From Heterobilharzia americana (taxonomy: Eukaryota > Platyhelminthes > Trematoda > Strigeidida > Schistosomatidae), in assembly GCA_944470555.2 (NCBI GenBank), contig OX104134.1, positions 97,892,701-97,956,700 of the forward strand: DNA of 64,000 nt, written 5' to 3'. The notes beneath the pieces are model-generated. The model searched no databases. It saw only the letters and a program-made list of their open reading frames with translations, and was not told where the DNA came from. The position numbers and the translations under genes are program-made. The stretch's first letter is position 1. Every line of letters starts with the position of its first letter. Below, one piece after another: positions 1 to 10,470 of the stretch.

Positions 1-1003
1 TAACGAAAAGAGAGATGTAAGCTCGAAGAGTAGAAATTGTCTTTTCCCTAGGGCAATAGATATCTAGGCTAAACTCTAGATAACTTGTCATACTATAAGC
101 AGTGTCGTTCAAAACAACACCGTCAAATATATTCTAATCTGTACCTCTCAGCATTCCTCTTAGTTGAAGTGTGTTACTTTGTGAATGGTTTCTATGTACG
201 ATTTTCTTATACCGATAGGTTAACGCTGGATGAGAAGAGAATTAGGAATTTCAACAGGTTATTGATTTTCGCTTCTAAATTCAATTATACGTGGAATAGT
301 GCATAGGATACGAAAGATAGCTCAGTATGACTAAGGGGGATAACTTGGAAGTCAAAACAATTGCGGGATCGATCAGTTTACGACAGCTATTTAACGCCTC
401 GAGAGGAGATGATTCAACAAATTAGAGAAGCAGCGAGAAAGTGACCTCAGACTAACTCAGTATTCACTTCTTAGGGCAAGATGAAATTGAGTTCATCTGT
501 CCTATATCTGTCAAATTTCAAACAGTCCTACTCTATGTAAGAAACTGACAGTTGCTTCTTACACAAAGAGGCCCGTAATATCACAGTACAATCATTTTAT
601 TGCGGCGGATACTTCAGTGAATTTATCATCATCATCAAAATGGGTCACTGTATAATGGTAGTGAATTCACCATCCAATGTAATCTACTGGACGAAGAAGT
701 ATTTTCTAAAAATGATGGATAAACTTGAATTATGCATGTCAAAAGAACTTAGTCAATTATTTTTCTCATCAGATTTTAAAGTCAACTCCACACTGTACTT
801 TGTTCGATAACTTATAGATTAATAGAGATTTCTTCCCAAAACTTCCCTTGATTATGTTGCATTTTTAAAATATCCTAGCACCTGACGTACACATTGTGAT
901 TTTACAACTGTCGTTTGTTTTATTCCCTACTAGTCTTATTTCTACCACCTACGTCATACTTTTAAAATAAACACATCCGTTTAGGCTGGTAAATCTGATT
1001 GGT

Positions 1004-1007
<4 letters not shown>
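1..1007. other. AT-rich stretch without a recognised gene
   Basis: No long reading frame, RNA gene or recognised repeat could be supported. The only open frame (85-306, 73 codons) has no recognisable motif and is what chance gives in AT-rich DNA. Confidence 0.5.

Positions 1008-1049
<42 letters not shown>
1008..1049. repeat. GA dinucleotide microsatellite
   Basis: About 21 uninterrupted GA units are visible. The antisense poly-Ser/Leu frame across it is an artefact of the repeat. Confidence 0.97.
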
Positions 1050-1050
<1 letters not shown>

Positions 1051-1244
1051 CAGGAGGTAGGGAGGGGACACAAGGACTGAGATAACTGTATATTAGCTCA
1101 GGTAGCACTCTACGTCGAGAAAACCAGGGAAAATAAAGAACAGAAAAGATAAAGAAACAAACCATAACGTTACCAGTCGTAAAAGATCATAGGATTGAAG
1201 AAAAGTGGTATTAAAGTGATCAAAAAATATTAGTTTCGAAATTT

Positions 1245-1325
1245 GGGACCTACCATCCAGCTGGCAAGCCCCAAATAGGATGAAACGCGCTTCATAGATT
1301 CCACTGCTAGCCACTGTCCATCATA
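1245..1325 (+). mobile_element. SM-alpha-like element, hammerhead-containing fragment
   Basis: The stretch carries the schistosome SM-alpha hammerhead layout: ATCCAG stem I arm, CTGGCAAG in place of CTGACGAG, loop CAAATA, GAAAC, palindrome-like ACGCGCTT, then ATAGATT and the tail CCACTGCTAGCCAC. Two catalytic bases are changed (A6 to G and G8 to A in hammerhead numbering) and the cleavage triplet is TTC instead of GTC, so self-cleavage is not expected. The tRNA-like head is missing. Identity with the family is strong from the tail and the stem II loop. Confidence 0.8.
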
Positions 1326-2769
1326 AACATAATCCGTTATGCCTCAAATTGTCAATAGTCTTCAACAGTCTATTTCAGCAGTGTCATGGGCCTTCACCGT
1401 GGAGCATGTATTTCCTAATATTGCTCAAACAATCAGACTTCCACCTTTTTATATATCCGTCCCGAGTATCTTTCTAACTTGACTCATTGGATTGTGTAAA
1501 ATGTTTGTCCACATTATTCAATAGTGTTTCAGTTGATTTATCTCTATTACTTTTTAACACATGACTAAGTTGAGCATTCGTCATCTAGTGATTCCGCCAT
1601 ATTTCCGCAATGCTACAGAAACAGTGGCGGTAAAATAACTGAAGCCTTCACAAGTCGTCCACTTATAGTGAACATATTTGACAACCATATAGTACTAGAG
1701 AAACCAGCGCAGCCAGTCGTAAAAAAAGGGATTCAATTGATGAAATCCTGAAGTCGAAGTCGATTAATGACTCAAACTATAGGTGTAGTGGGCATTGCTG
1801 ATCAGGATGAATATAAGTAGTATATGTTGAGAGGACGGCAGAAATCATAGGTAATTGCCAGCGATGGGTAAAGATTCTACCCAGAGAAACGCAAGAGCCA
1901 ATGAGGTCACACTAAGAGCAAATTGAGATAGAAGCAGAAGAGGAAATGAAGCACAGTATGCAAATGACTGTCTTAGTGCAAAGTGTACCATATTTGATGA
2001 CTATTGTACAAGATGTCCTTAATAAACATTCCTTCACTCGTCTCCGTCTTGTCATTTTCTACATAGGGATCTGAAATCAGTAGGTTCTCATTTGTCACTA
2101 ATCTGTAGTCTGTCAAATATCTGGAGAGTGATTGTCCCCCTTTAGAATGTACTAATGCCATCAGGTTCATCTGATCACAAGCTGTACGACTGATTTTGGC
2201 TGAGAAAGAAATCCAAGAACTGGAAAGGCTGTGCTCACGAGATCACCGACTAATGGCTTGAGGCAGCTACTACTCATCTGTATACAAAATGCTCCTTTTT
2301 CATTTCAACAAGTGGCTGTCATACCAAGTTGTTAGAATAACAATGAGTTAATGATTAAATTAAACTTTCACGACTGGTTTGTGTTTCTGATGAATCAGTC
2401 AAATCAGCGAACACTAAAAAGGAAACCTGGTACTACTGTATAATGGTCCAACTTGACTACTTCATAACTAGAAAATACAGTTTAAGAAAATACATACCTT
2501 CAGTAAGTTCTCGTCAAGCTTTATAACTGTGTTTACAAAGTATTTAACGCAAACACTTGATACTGTTATGCTTAATAGAATTCGACCTTCGGTACGTGAA
2601 TAAAAATAGAGGTGATAGTGATAACAACAGTAAAATTATGCTGAGGCTTACGTAATGATAATGATAAGAGTACTAGCAAAGATAATATTTACATTTAAAA
2701 CATTTACGAACAACATGACCGAAATTTATAGTCTACATAATGGGTAGCTGCTAGTTAGAGGTGGCCTAT
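1326..2769. other. AT-rich stretch without a recognised gene
   Basis: Only short frames without motifs (for example 65 codons at 1973-2170, minus). No repeat family could be assigned. Confidence 0.45.
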
Positions 2770-3060
2770 GTGCACCAGCGGTCTAGCGGATGATATTTTG
2801 GGATTGAAAGCGAAGGGCACTGGGTCCGAGCCCCAGTGGGAACAATATTACTCACTGGAGGGCGGGTAAATCCAACCAACCAGTTCCGAATAGGATGCCG
2901 TTTTTGGATTTCTCTGCTAGCCACCAAGTAGACTACTATATAATGAATACCCGGACGTTATCGAGGCATCCAGATAGGACTCCATATACCAGCAGAGGTC
3001 GGGCAATTCGACCCACTATAGCAGTTGGGAATTACAAGTATCGATGAATAAAAAAAGCTG
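2770..3060 (+). mobile_element. SM-alpha-like element, nearly full unit, degenerate
   Basis: The head has a tRNA-like A-box region (GGTCTAGCGGATGATATTTT) and a B-box remnant (GGTCCGAGCCCCAGTGGG). A decayed hammerhead follows (about 2868-2918) with the tail TCTGCTAGCCACCAAGTAG. The 3' half (about 2948-3050) has the family words ATCGAGGCATCC, ATACCAGCAGAGGTCGG, CAATTCGACCCACTATAGCA and GGGAATTACAAG. The hammerhead core cannot be traced base by base, so it is inactive. The copy helps define the whole unit: head, ribozyme, tail, roughly 290 bp. Confidence 0.78.
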
Positions 3061-4289
3061 TTGAAATCCGTTGGTTGAAAAGACGAGGAGGTAAAATGAG
3101 TAACCAGGTGTGAAATGACATAAAGCTCACGATAAGATATCGGTGCATCTGTACCACTGAGACTGATCATGAACCAGATCGTCTTGAGTCTTCAATCACC
3201 GCTTTTGTAAGCCTTATGTACCTCAACATGGAAGCCTGTTTCTCGTCACACGGTTCGGGATAACAGTCAGCAACTTCAGGGGCTGATACCATGTTTCATT
3301 CTAACTCCGTGTAACCTTTTCGCATTTGGGACTTTCTTCAGCTAAAATTGCGCTATGCAACAGGTAATGGCTAGGCACGTGTAACACTACTTAACCACCT
3401 CTTTGAATGAAAATTTGCAATCACATCAACTGACTTTCTTCTGCCCATAAACTCTACTCCCCCCATCAACTTTTCTAGCAGGGTAGAACCGGGACATATG
3501 CCCAGTGGTACAAAGGCAGTGGTGGTTTTGCATCGGAAACCTTAGCATGTGCTCCATCTTTAGTGGCTACGTTTCATATCCATAGATTATGAGTGTGAAA
3601 ACTGCTGTATAGTACGCTCATTGATTAATAAGCAATCGACCATAGGTAGTGTAAGTTGGCAGAAGTTAATCGAGCCTTTCGTATTGATGTCGAGATTTTT
3701 TCGGCCACCTTTCCACTATGATGGATCTGATTTCTCAAGTGGATGAACTGGACAATACCCTAGACCGCTTAACTCCCTCCTGTCAGACGAAGTTATGATG
3801 TAGAGCGATCGTGAAATAATAGTTCGCAGTCAGATGGTGAGGTGCACTTTCTGAACATCCTAAAGTCGTCACTCAAACCATCTGAAAGAATCAGTCTCTT
3901 GTCAGCCTATTCATCTATATTTTCTGAGTATTGTAAACTTACTGAGGGGTCTCGTGCAATGAGATCAAGCACTATAAAGATAAAAAGCCCCTGATAAACA
4001 GTAAATACTAAACATTCAGTGAAGTTGTTAAAAGGAGGTATCACTTACACTAAATGCTGAGTGCTAATCCATATTCCGCTATTTAGATTTTGTCGGTGAA
4101 ACGGCCACCCAAATTTCTCGCAGAATCATACTATAAATTGACACCAACTGGAGACTAATATTTGATATTTATCTCAGAATTTTCAAACATCAAACACTAA
4201 GTGGGGTCAGGTAATTCAGATGTGAAGACTGTTACTCAAAGACGGCAATGAATGGAGGTCACACCACTTCGTCAACTGACAGCATTAGG
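3061..4289. other. Stretch without a recognised gene
   Basis: No reading frame with a motif and no repeat recognised; several stop codons in all frames. Confidence 0.4.
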
Positions 4290-4505
4290 AAATATGGACG
4301 ATTTGATTCTGACCCACTGGCTCAATAGTAACTTACTAACCACGGAACCTGAATGTCCTGGGTTCATTCCCTGTCGGAGTCATGGCCGCATGCTGTTGAG
4401 AAGTCCTATAGAAGGACGAAACAGCTATCCAATGCTTCCCGGTCTTCAGTGGTTCTCTAACTGATGTCAGTCCGTGATGAATACCAAATTGAAGTCAATA
4501 AATCA
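4290..4505 (+). mobile_element. Family 2 tRNA-headed SINE-like repeat with hammerhead-like motif
   Basis: The head reads like a tRNA: A-box-like CCACTGGCTCAATAGTAAC and B-box-like GTCCTGGGTTCATTCCC. About 40 bases on, a hammerhead-like order appears: TTGAGAAG, TCC, ATAGAA loop, GGAC, GAAAC, AGCT, ATC. It ends with the family tail CTAACTGATGTCAGTCCGTG and ATGAATACCAAATTG. In this copy C3 and G8 of the core are substituted. The family has at least seven other copies in the window (14.1, 16.6, 17.0, 28.9, 41.7, 45.7 and 47.0 kb). Confidence 0.75.
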
Positions 4506-4550
4506 ATCCTAAGAAACCTCCAAATGGAAATGAATGAAGTAACTTTCTTG

Positions 4551-4720
4551 ACTCGGTCGCCTAGTGGATAGCGATTTGGAGTTTGAAGTGACTGGTCCGA
4601 AGTCCGAGTCCCAATGGGAACAACATCACTCTCTGGGAAGTAGATGCATCCAGCTGACGAGTTCCAGCTAGGACAAAACGCACATCCTGAATTCCACTGC
4701 TAGCCACTATCCATCAGTAC
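4551..4720 (+). mobile_element. SM-alpha-like element with clear hammerhead domain
   Basis: The head GCCTAGTGGATAGCGATTTG is an A-box match and AAGTCCGAGTCCCAATGGG a degenerate B box. CAACATCACTCTCTGGGAAG leads to the ribozyme and the tail TTCCACTGCTAGCCAC. The layout matches the other SM-alpha-like copies in this window without large indels. Confidence 0.85.
4647..4693 (+). ncRNA. Hammerhead ribozyme domain (SM-alpha type), probably inactive
   Basis: Stem I arms ATCCAG and CTGAAT enclose CTGACGAG, stem II TTCC/GGAC with a six-base loop, then CAAAAC where GAAAC is needed, and the triplet ATC. The first motif is intact but G12 is replaced by A, a position needed for catalysis in hammerheads. 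SM-alpha hammerheads are established ribozymes; inactivity of this copy is inferred from the core change. Confidence 0.75.
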
Positions 4721-5186
4721 TGCGAAATGAAAACAATTGTTGTTTGACCTGTCCACTTCGATCGGCACACAACATTTAGGACTTGACGATAGTCTGTCGC
4801 CTATAATCCAGTCCCACATAGGGTCAGTCATAGGCTGACTAACTTTTTAGTGAAGTGTATAGCTTCGGTAGTAGGTGGCACAAGTTAGTGTCCCTGAGCA
4901 AGCATGATTTCACTCAAGGCTATGGGTGCGACTTTTTTGTGGGATTTCAGTAAACCACGCAGTAATTGCATGTATGTAATTTCACTATTATCGATCATGT
5001 TTTTAGTATCATTGCAGAAATTTTATGAAATGGTGGGGTGTGTAAATACACCGTCTTATATTGGTCATATTGGTCACAAGTTTCATGACACTGTTAATAA
5101 AACTGTAAATGCATGTGTACATCACGTTAACAAGGCCACACAGTACATTCTGATTGTTATTAGACCTTGGACTGGATGGCTTATGA
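4721..5186. other. Stretch without a supported gene
   Basis: A 117-codon open frame (4904-5257, plus) begins here. It has hydrophobic patches but no recognised domain, and its 3' third runs through an inverted-repeat element, so it is not called a gene. Confidence 0.4.
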
Positions 5187-5320
5187 TTGTGACAAGCGCA
5201 TTAAGAACTTCACTTCCCTATCCAACGCACTTTACTTCATCGCATTTGCTCCACTAGCATTGTGATAAAGTGAGCTTCATTGGATAGGGAAGTGCAGTTC
5301 TTAATAACCTTGTCACTACC
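5187..5320. mobile_element. Fold-back / MITE-like inverted-repeat element
   Basis: Left arm (about 5187-5236) and right arm (about 5266-5320) are imperfect reverse complements. The shared words are GTGACAAG, ATTAAGAACT and CACTTCCCTATCCAA. The spacer is about 30 bases. No coding capacity is present. The structure fits a MITE or an old fold-back element; no target-site duplication was seen. Confidence 0.75.
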
Positions 5321-6360
5321 ATTAGTCTCTGACCTAAATCACACTAAGAATGATAGTTTATCCTGTTATTGCAATAAATGTGTTGTAATTATTATTGTTG
5401 TTTGGATCGATCATTTTCATTAAGTGAAGTTGCAGCTTCAAGTACTTTGATCAAGGTCATGCATATAAAGTGCTCGTTCTCTTCTCCACTAGTTCATGCG
5501 CTAGTCTGATTTGATAAATATAGACAGGTCAACATATTTGTGAAGAAAGGGGGCAAATGAAAATTTGAAAAGTGTCATGCGGTACCAGATCAATAAAGAG
5601 AGATAGATAATTAAAAAAAATAGGTAGACAATTTAAACCAATAATCGTTGTTAATATACCCTTGGTCTGGAAGATTAAATTGACTAGGGATAAAACTGGA
5701 GGATCTGCGTTTGCGACGGACTACAGTATGGATTCATTTGTGTAAACATATAGCTCAATTTCTCGGTTTTCAGGTATGTTCAACAGTTTAGATGTGTTTC
5801 TGAAGAAAAATCCAGACAAAGTACTTCTACCGAATTGAACCTCCTTACTGGTCAATATCGTTTTACTTACTTTGCGAAGCACTGAATAAAATCGATTTGT
5901 AGCATTCGAACCATGGAGACCAGGTGAAAACTTTACAAATTAATCATTATGTACAGGGATAAACAAAGTTCAGAGAAATCTTGAACAGCCGTATCGTTCG
6001 AACCGATAGTCTTCAAATAACATGCCTGGCGTTCTACTGATAGAATCTCAAGATCAAATTGCTAACCGATTCTCGAAATCACGTCAATCACCAGGTATCT
6101 CCCCTCTTATCTTGTGTAAATCAAAGATATACATACGATTTCAGTCCATAATTCGTAACTAGAATAATGCCATCAGTGGTAGGAATGTACACTGTTGAAT
6201 TTATTTGGTATTGAAGTTGCAAGGCTTTGAAAACTGATAATTACTTGATGTCTACATGGAGTCAATAAATAAAACTACATTGCATTTACAGTCTTCGAAA
6301 TTGATGCGTTCACACATTGATTAGTCATTAAGGGGTAGGGGGGGTGAGTGGGGGGGGCGA
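5321..6360. other. AT-rich stretch without a recognised gene
   Basis: No motif-bearing frame and no repeat could be assigned. A G-rich run lies at about 6334-6361. Confidence 0.4.
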
Positions 6361-6364
6361 GTAG

Positions 6365-6475
6365 CCAATTCATACTGTTTTGAGTGCTGATCGAATTCAA
6401 AGTGCACCAAGATCGTGAGTTGCCTAGCTTGGTGGCCACATCATAAAATGATCCATATAATATTTAGAATTAGGC
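6365..6475 (+). repeat. Family 4 tail segment
   Basis: The words GAGTGCTGATCGAATTC and AGCTTGGTGGCCACAT recur at 24.48-24.56 kb (plus) and 45.32-45.44 kb (minus). At 24.5 kb they lie about 60 bases behind the hammerhead-like motif, so they belong to the same repeat family. Confidence 0.6.
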
Positions 6476-6541
6476 AACGTGATGTTGGGTGATCCTCAGT
6501 AACCAGTCGATGTATCTCATCAAGCTCTACAAAAGGCCCAT

Positions 6542-6715
6542 CGTGGCCTGAATACCTCAGTGGTATGGTCCATGGCTGCAGCACTGGGTGACGTGGGTTC
6601 GAATCTCTGAAGAGATGTCAGTTCCATGCAGGTTGCTGATGAGAACCAACAAGCACGAAACCGAGGTTAAACAAGGCTTTCTATTGATCTCCTCTAACTA
6701 ACTAGCACTATGCAT
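6542..6715 (+). mobile_element. Family 4 tRNA-headed SINE-like repeat with hammerhead-like motif
   Basis: An A-box-like CGTGGCCTGAATACCTCAG is followed 45 bases later by a perfect B box, GGTTCGAATCT (6596-6606). AGATGTCAGTTCCATGCAGG leads into the hammerhead-like motif at 6631-6673 and then the tail CTCCTCTAACTAACTAGCAC. A second copy with the same order lies at 24.28-24.56 kb. The head differs in sequence from SM-alpha and family 2, so this is a separate family or a distant subfamily. Confidence 0.7.
6631..6673 (+). ncRNA. Candidate hammerhead ribozyme of family 4
   Basis: CTGATGA is intact (6636-6642), GAA is intact (6657-6659), stem III is ACC/GGT with a two-base loop, and the cleavage triplet is GTT (NUH rule satisfied, cut after 6668). 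The stem I arms GTTG and AAAC pair at three of four positions. Stem II (GAACC / GCAC) is poor in this copy. The core is complete but the helices are weakened, so activity is doubtful. Confidence 0.5.
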
Positions 6716-7558
6716 TCATAATTTATCTACTTATACGTGTTTATTCGAAGAATGGTGACAACAGCAATTACAAACTAAAGATTGAATATTTTTTGCAGCA
6801 GTCTAACTGTTCTTTCTGCATGCTCTCTAGAGCTGAACAGCACTCCCAGCTAATTCTAAGTCAGCCATTATTTCCGTAACTTCCCAGGAATTTTTACAAC
6901 TTGTTGCGCTCATACTCCTTAAAATACGTTTCATCCAACACGTAGATTAGAAATGATTTTTTTATCTTATAAAGGTTATGTATAACTATTTGGTTAAAAA
7001 CCTTGAATTGTTCTCACAAACTGATCTTGAATTCATACGATTAACTTCATTTTACGAGCAAGATTCAAATCTTTCTATGAGGAGCAGATGCAAGTTTTTT
7101 AAGCTAACTCAATGCGTCATTTAACGTCCGGTATTCATATGTAGCACTCATATACAGACAAATCTGCTGTGGCATTACTTATGAATACTAATCACATCTA
7201 ATTCACATTTATTCTATTCAGTATTCACTTTATCTGTTTTCTTCCACGATAACGGTTAGTCAAGAAACATTTTCATAAGTTTAAAAGGAAAGTGAAGTGT
7301 TAAATTTCTACTTCATTTTTTGTAAATGACGACAGTTTCATCACTAAATTATTCAGCTTAGAAAAAGATTGGTGGTATGAAAAACATTTGTGGAGCTGTG
7401 GTTCATTGGTTTGAAGAATTGATATTGAACCAGGGGGTCGTGCGTTCGAACCTCGATTAACTAAATAAGGTTTGGGTAGACAGATCATAATTATCATTGG
7501 CTATGACACACCAGGTATGGCTAATTCCCTACTGCACGAACATGTACAAGTTTTCTGA
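6716..7558. other. AT-rich stretch, one isolated B-box-like site
   Basis: No gene was recognised. TGCGTTCGAACCTCG near 7440-7454 resembles a Pol III B box behind GTGGTTCATTGGTTTG, probably the head of a decayed tRNA-derived repeat. Confidence 0.4.
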
Positions 7559-8725
7559 GAGGTGATGAAGATACCCAACCAACAACAACATCAACGACAA
7601 GCACCAATCACCATCAACGAGAGAAATATAAAGGAAGTTGTCTCTTTCATCTACCTAGTCAGGGCAGCATAGTTTCAACCACAGACGGAGGTGGTGACGA
7701 TGGCACAGATGAAGACGTCAAAGCCAGCGAGGATTGGAAAGACAGCAAGACACACCTTCATTAACCTGAAATCAGTGTGGGGATCAACTCCACTGCACTG
7801 CACTCCACTCCACTCCACTCCACTACACTCCACTCCACTCCACTACACTACACTACACTACACTACACTACACTACACTACACTACACTACACTACACTA
7901 CACTACACTACACTACACTACACTACACTACACTACACTACACTACACTACACTACACTACACTACACTACATCACACCACACTACACTACACTACACTA
8001 CACTACACTACACTACACTACACTACACTACACCACAACACAACACACCACACTACACCACACTACACTACACTACACTACACTACACCACACCACACCA
8101 CACCACACCACACTACACCACACCAAACTACACCACACTACACTCAGCATAAAGCCTGAACAACATTCGGATTTTCAACACTAATCTCAGTCAAGTAAGT
8201 CAGTGCTTCTATGTGATGTGATGATTGAGAGACTTGGTGCGTTATGAAAAGCGTTTCCAATAAACTGTAGACATTGATGAACAGCTGCCACCTACACTCA
8301 CTCGATACTGACACTGAAGATGGAGATCAGATAGATGGTCAGAATCATAAGAATAAGCAAGAATGAACTGTGTTTGGCTGGCAGACAACGAATCAACCAA
8401 CCAACCAACCAACAACCCATCATCCAACAAATATGTAGAAGAAAGTGAAGATGGATCGGGTATACACTGAGGAGACCTTTTGGGGACATCACCGACCCGA
8501 CCACGCCAGGCCGTCTAGTGGAACCCGAGTGGGAAATGGCAGGTTGGACGTCCGATGGTGACACGGAGGAGATCGTGTGAAGGAGAAATGAAAGATTGTT
8601 GGCAGTCGTGAATTCAAGTTGAAAAGACTGGAGAGAAGAGAGTGAAGTGGCGAAGTTCTGTTGAAGTCCTATGTCCCACTAGGAACCCAAAGGCCAAATA
8701 GTAATGTAATAATAATAGTAACAAT
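7559..8725 (+). mobile_element. RTE/CFDP2-like retrotransposon copy B, 3' fragment with satellite
   Basis: The fragment begins inside the element at GAGGTGATGAAGATACCC (the D motif end of RT in copy A) and runs to CACTAGGAACCCAAAGG and an AT-rich TAA-like tail. It carries the C-terminal region of the endonuclease-RT polyprotein, interrupted after the Leu-Lys-Ser-Val-Trp segment by about 360 bp of CACTA-type satellite. Downstream pieces match copy A (for example GATTTTCAACACTAATCTCA), but all frames are broken. The part 3' of the satellite is almost identical to copy C in inverted orientation. Confidence 0.9.
7787..8146 (+). repeat. Pentanucleotide satellite (CACTA and variants) inside RTE copy B
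   Basis: About 70 units of CACTA, with CACTC, CACCA and CAACA variants, replace the single CTGCACTCAGC of copy A (12097). The array starts as CTGCACTGCACTCC and ends as CACTACACTCAGC, so it grew from this word. The long Thr/Leu/His/Tyr frames across it are repeat translations and not proteins. Confidence 0.97.
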
Positions 8726-9361
8726 AATTTGCTTTCCGGTTGGTACATACTATGATGATGCACAAAGCGATGAGTATCCTCTGACTTAATTCATTGAATT
8801 ATGTGTTTATTCTATTTTGCATTAATGATGGATAGTTACTCTCAGTGAATTGTATCTGCTCGCCGTCTATCAGAATGATACAGTAGTAGGAGAATTTTCA
8901 GAGATTACGACAACTGTCACACTGTTCTTAAATCTCAAAAAAGAGGGATTTAGTTTCGTGAGTCACTTTTCAAATGGCGAAGTCTACAGTCTTCTGAAAC
9001 TTCAGCACTCTCAGTAGGAAAGTAAGATCGATATCCATCAAGAAGCACTAGACAGACTACAAAAGGTTAGAAACATATTTTGCAGAATAAAGTATTAGGT
9101 AGGAAAATATAAACTGCGGACAAAATACAGTACTATGTGGAAATTAAGCATAGTTCTGGAATAGCTGGTACATGTGTCCCAGAGTTCATATGAAGGCTAG
9201 AAGTGAATTGTACCGGATTAAAAATGTTTATAAGCTGCAATGTTTAAACCTTTATTAGTAATTTATGGCTGTCAATAATTACTTTCCTAAGAACAAGTTC
9301 CTTCGAATAATAATTAGGTTTTATTTAGGTTAGACTTCAAGTTTATCTGAGATATATGGAA
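8726..9361. other. Stretch without a recognised gene
   Basis: AT-rich spacer between RTE copies B and A; no motif-bearing frame. Confidence 0.45.
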
Positions 9362-9610
9362 GCCTAACCTCGCCTGGTTAACTAGTTTACTAGTTACTAG
9401 CCGGTCCTAAGCCCGGGTAAAGAGGGAAGGTTGGGCATAGGGCTAGCAACCCTACCCCGTAAAACAAATCTAACCGCTAAAGAAACTTCAAAGCACAAAC
9501 AAAATATAAAAAATGAAAACAAACTTATTCCCCGCTGGAATCGGAGAGGCGAAATGACGCCAGTTGGTGAAAGCCTTCGGGAAGCCAATTGGCCGATGTG
9601 TCTTCTCTCG
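9362..9610 (+). promoter_or_regulatory. 5' leader of RTE copy A
   Basis: About 250 bases before the first likely Met of the endonuclease. The words GTAAAGAGGGAAGGTTGGGC, GGCTAGCAACCCTACCCCG and AAATCTAACCGCTAAAGAAA recur in copies C, E and F. That conservation suggests the internal promoter of the element; promoter activity itself is inferred. Confidence 0.55.
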
Positions 9611-10470
9611 ATGAAAGCGAAAGTAAACGTGGGGACATGGAATGTCCGCACCATGTTTGAACCCAGTAAGGCAGCCCAGATTGCAAAGGAGATGAGAAGG
9701 TATAACATCGAAGTGCTTGGGATTTGCGAAAGCAGATGGAATGGGAGTGGACTCTCCAAACTGTCAACTGGAGAATCAATAATCTACTCCGGTCACCCAG
9801 ACGCCAACCACGAGCACACTGAGAGGAGTGGCTATCATGATGTCCTCAAGAGCATCGAAGGCTCTCATGCAGTGGGAACCAATCTCCTCCAGGATCAGGA
9901 TCATGACAGCAAGATTCAACTCAAAAGGAAGAAAGGTCACAATCATACAATGTTATGCACCTACAAATAATGCAGAGCAAGAGAAAAAGGAGGAATTCTA
10001 CAGACAACTTCAATCAACACTGGACAAGACGTCAGTTGGCGATATCAAAATTCTAATGGGCGACATGAATGCCAAACTGGGAGGGGACAACACGGGAAGA
10101 GAACTAACCATGGGTCGAGAGGCGCTAGGTGAAATGAATGAGAATGGAGAATTGTTTGCAGAATTCTGTGCATTCAACGATTTGGTGATTGGAGGCAGTG
10201 TGTTCAGGCACAAGGATATCCACAAAGCGACATGGATTTCACCAGATGGACACACTAAAAACCAAATCGACTTTATCTCAATCTCAAGAAAATGGAGACG
10301 CAGTCTACTTAACACAAGGTCAAGAAGAGGAGCAGATGTAGGTTCAGACCACTATCTAGTGCAAGGAACCTTCCAAATCAAGTTAAAAGCCTTCAAGGAA
10401 GCTGGTGATAGACCTCAATTCAAGTACAACACTCGGAAACTGAAGGATGAAACTACAAAGGAGATCTTCA
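9611..10470 (+). pseudogene. APE-type endonuclease domain of RTE copy A, one frameshift
   Basis: This part encodes the nuclease that nicks the target for reverse transcription. Visible motifs in order: GTWNVRTMF near residue 8, the catalytic Glu in ICESRW, CYAPTNN, LMGDMNAKLG, NQIDFISISRKW and GSDHYL. These are the active-site blocks of APE-like LINE endonucleases. The start at 9611 (MKAKVNVGTW) sits close before the first block; an upstream in-frame Met at 9431 would add the leader and is less likely. One extra base near 9825 moves the frame from 2 to 3. No stop codon lies in the composite frame. It resembles proteins annotated as craniofacial development protein 2-like, which are RTE endonucleases. 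Confidence 0.92.

Noticed and set aside
4904..5257. 117-codon frame with hydrophobic stretches
   Set aside because: No recognised domain, no homologous motif, and its end lies in an inverted-repeat element.
7691..8184. Open frames of 135-153 codons rich in Thr, Leu, His and Tyr
   Set aside because: They are translations of the CACTA satellite in RTE copy B; the neighbouring non-repeat codons belong to the retrotransposon.
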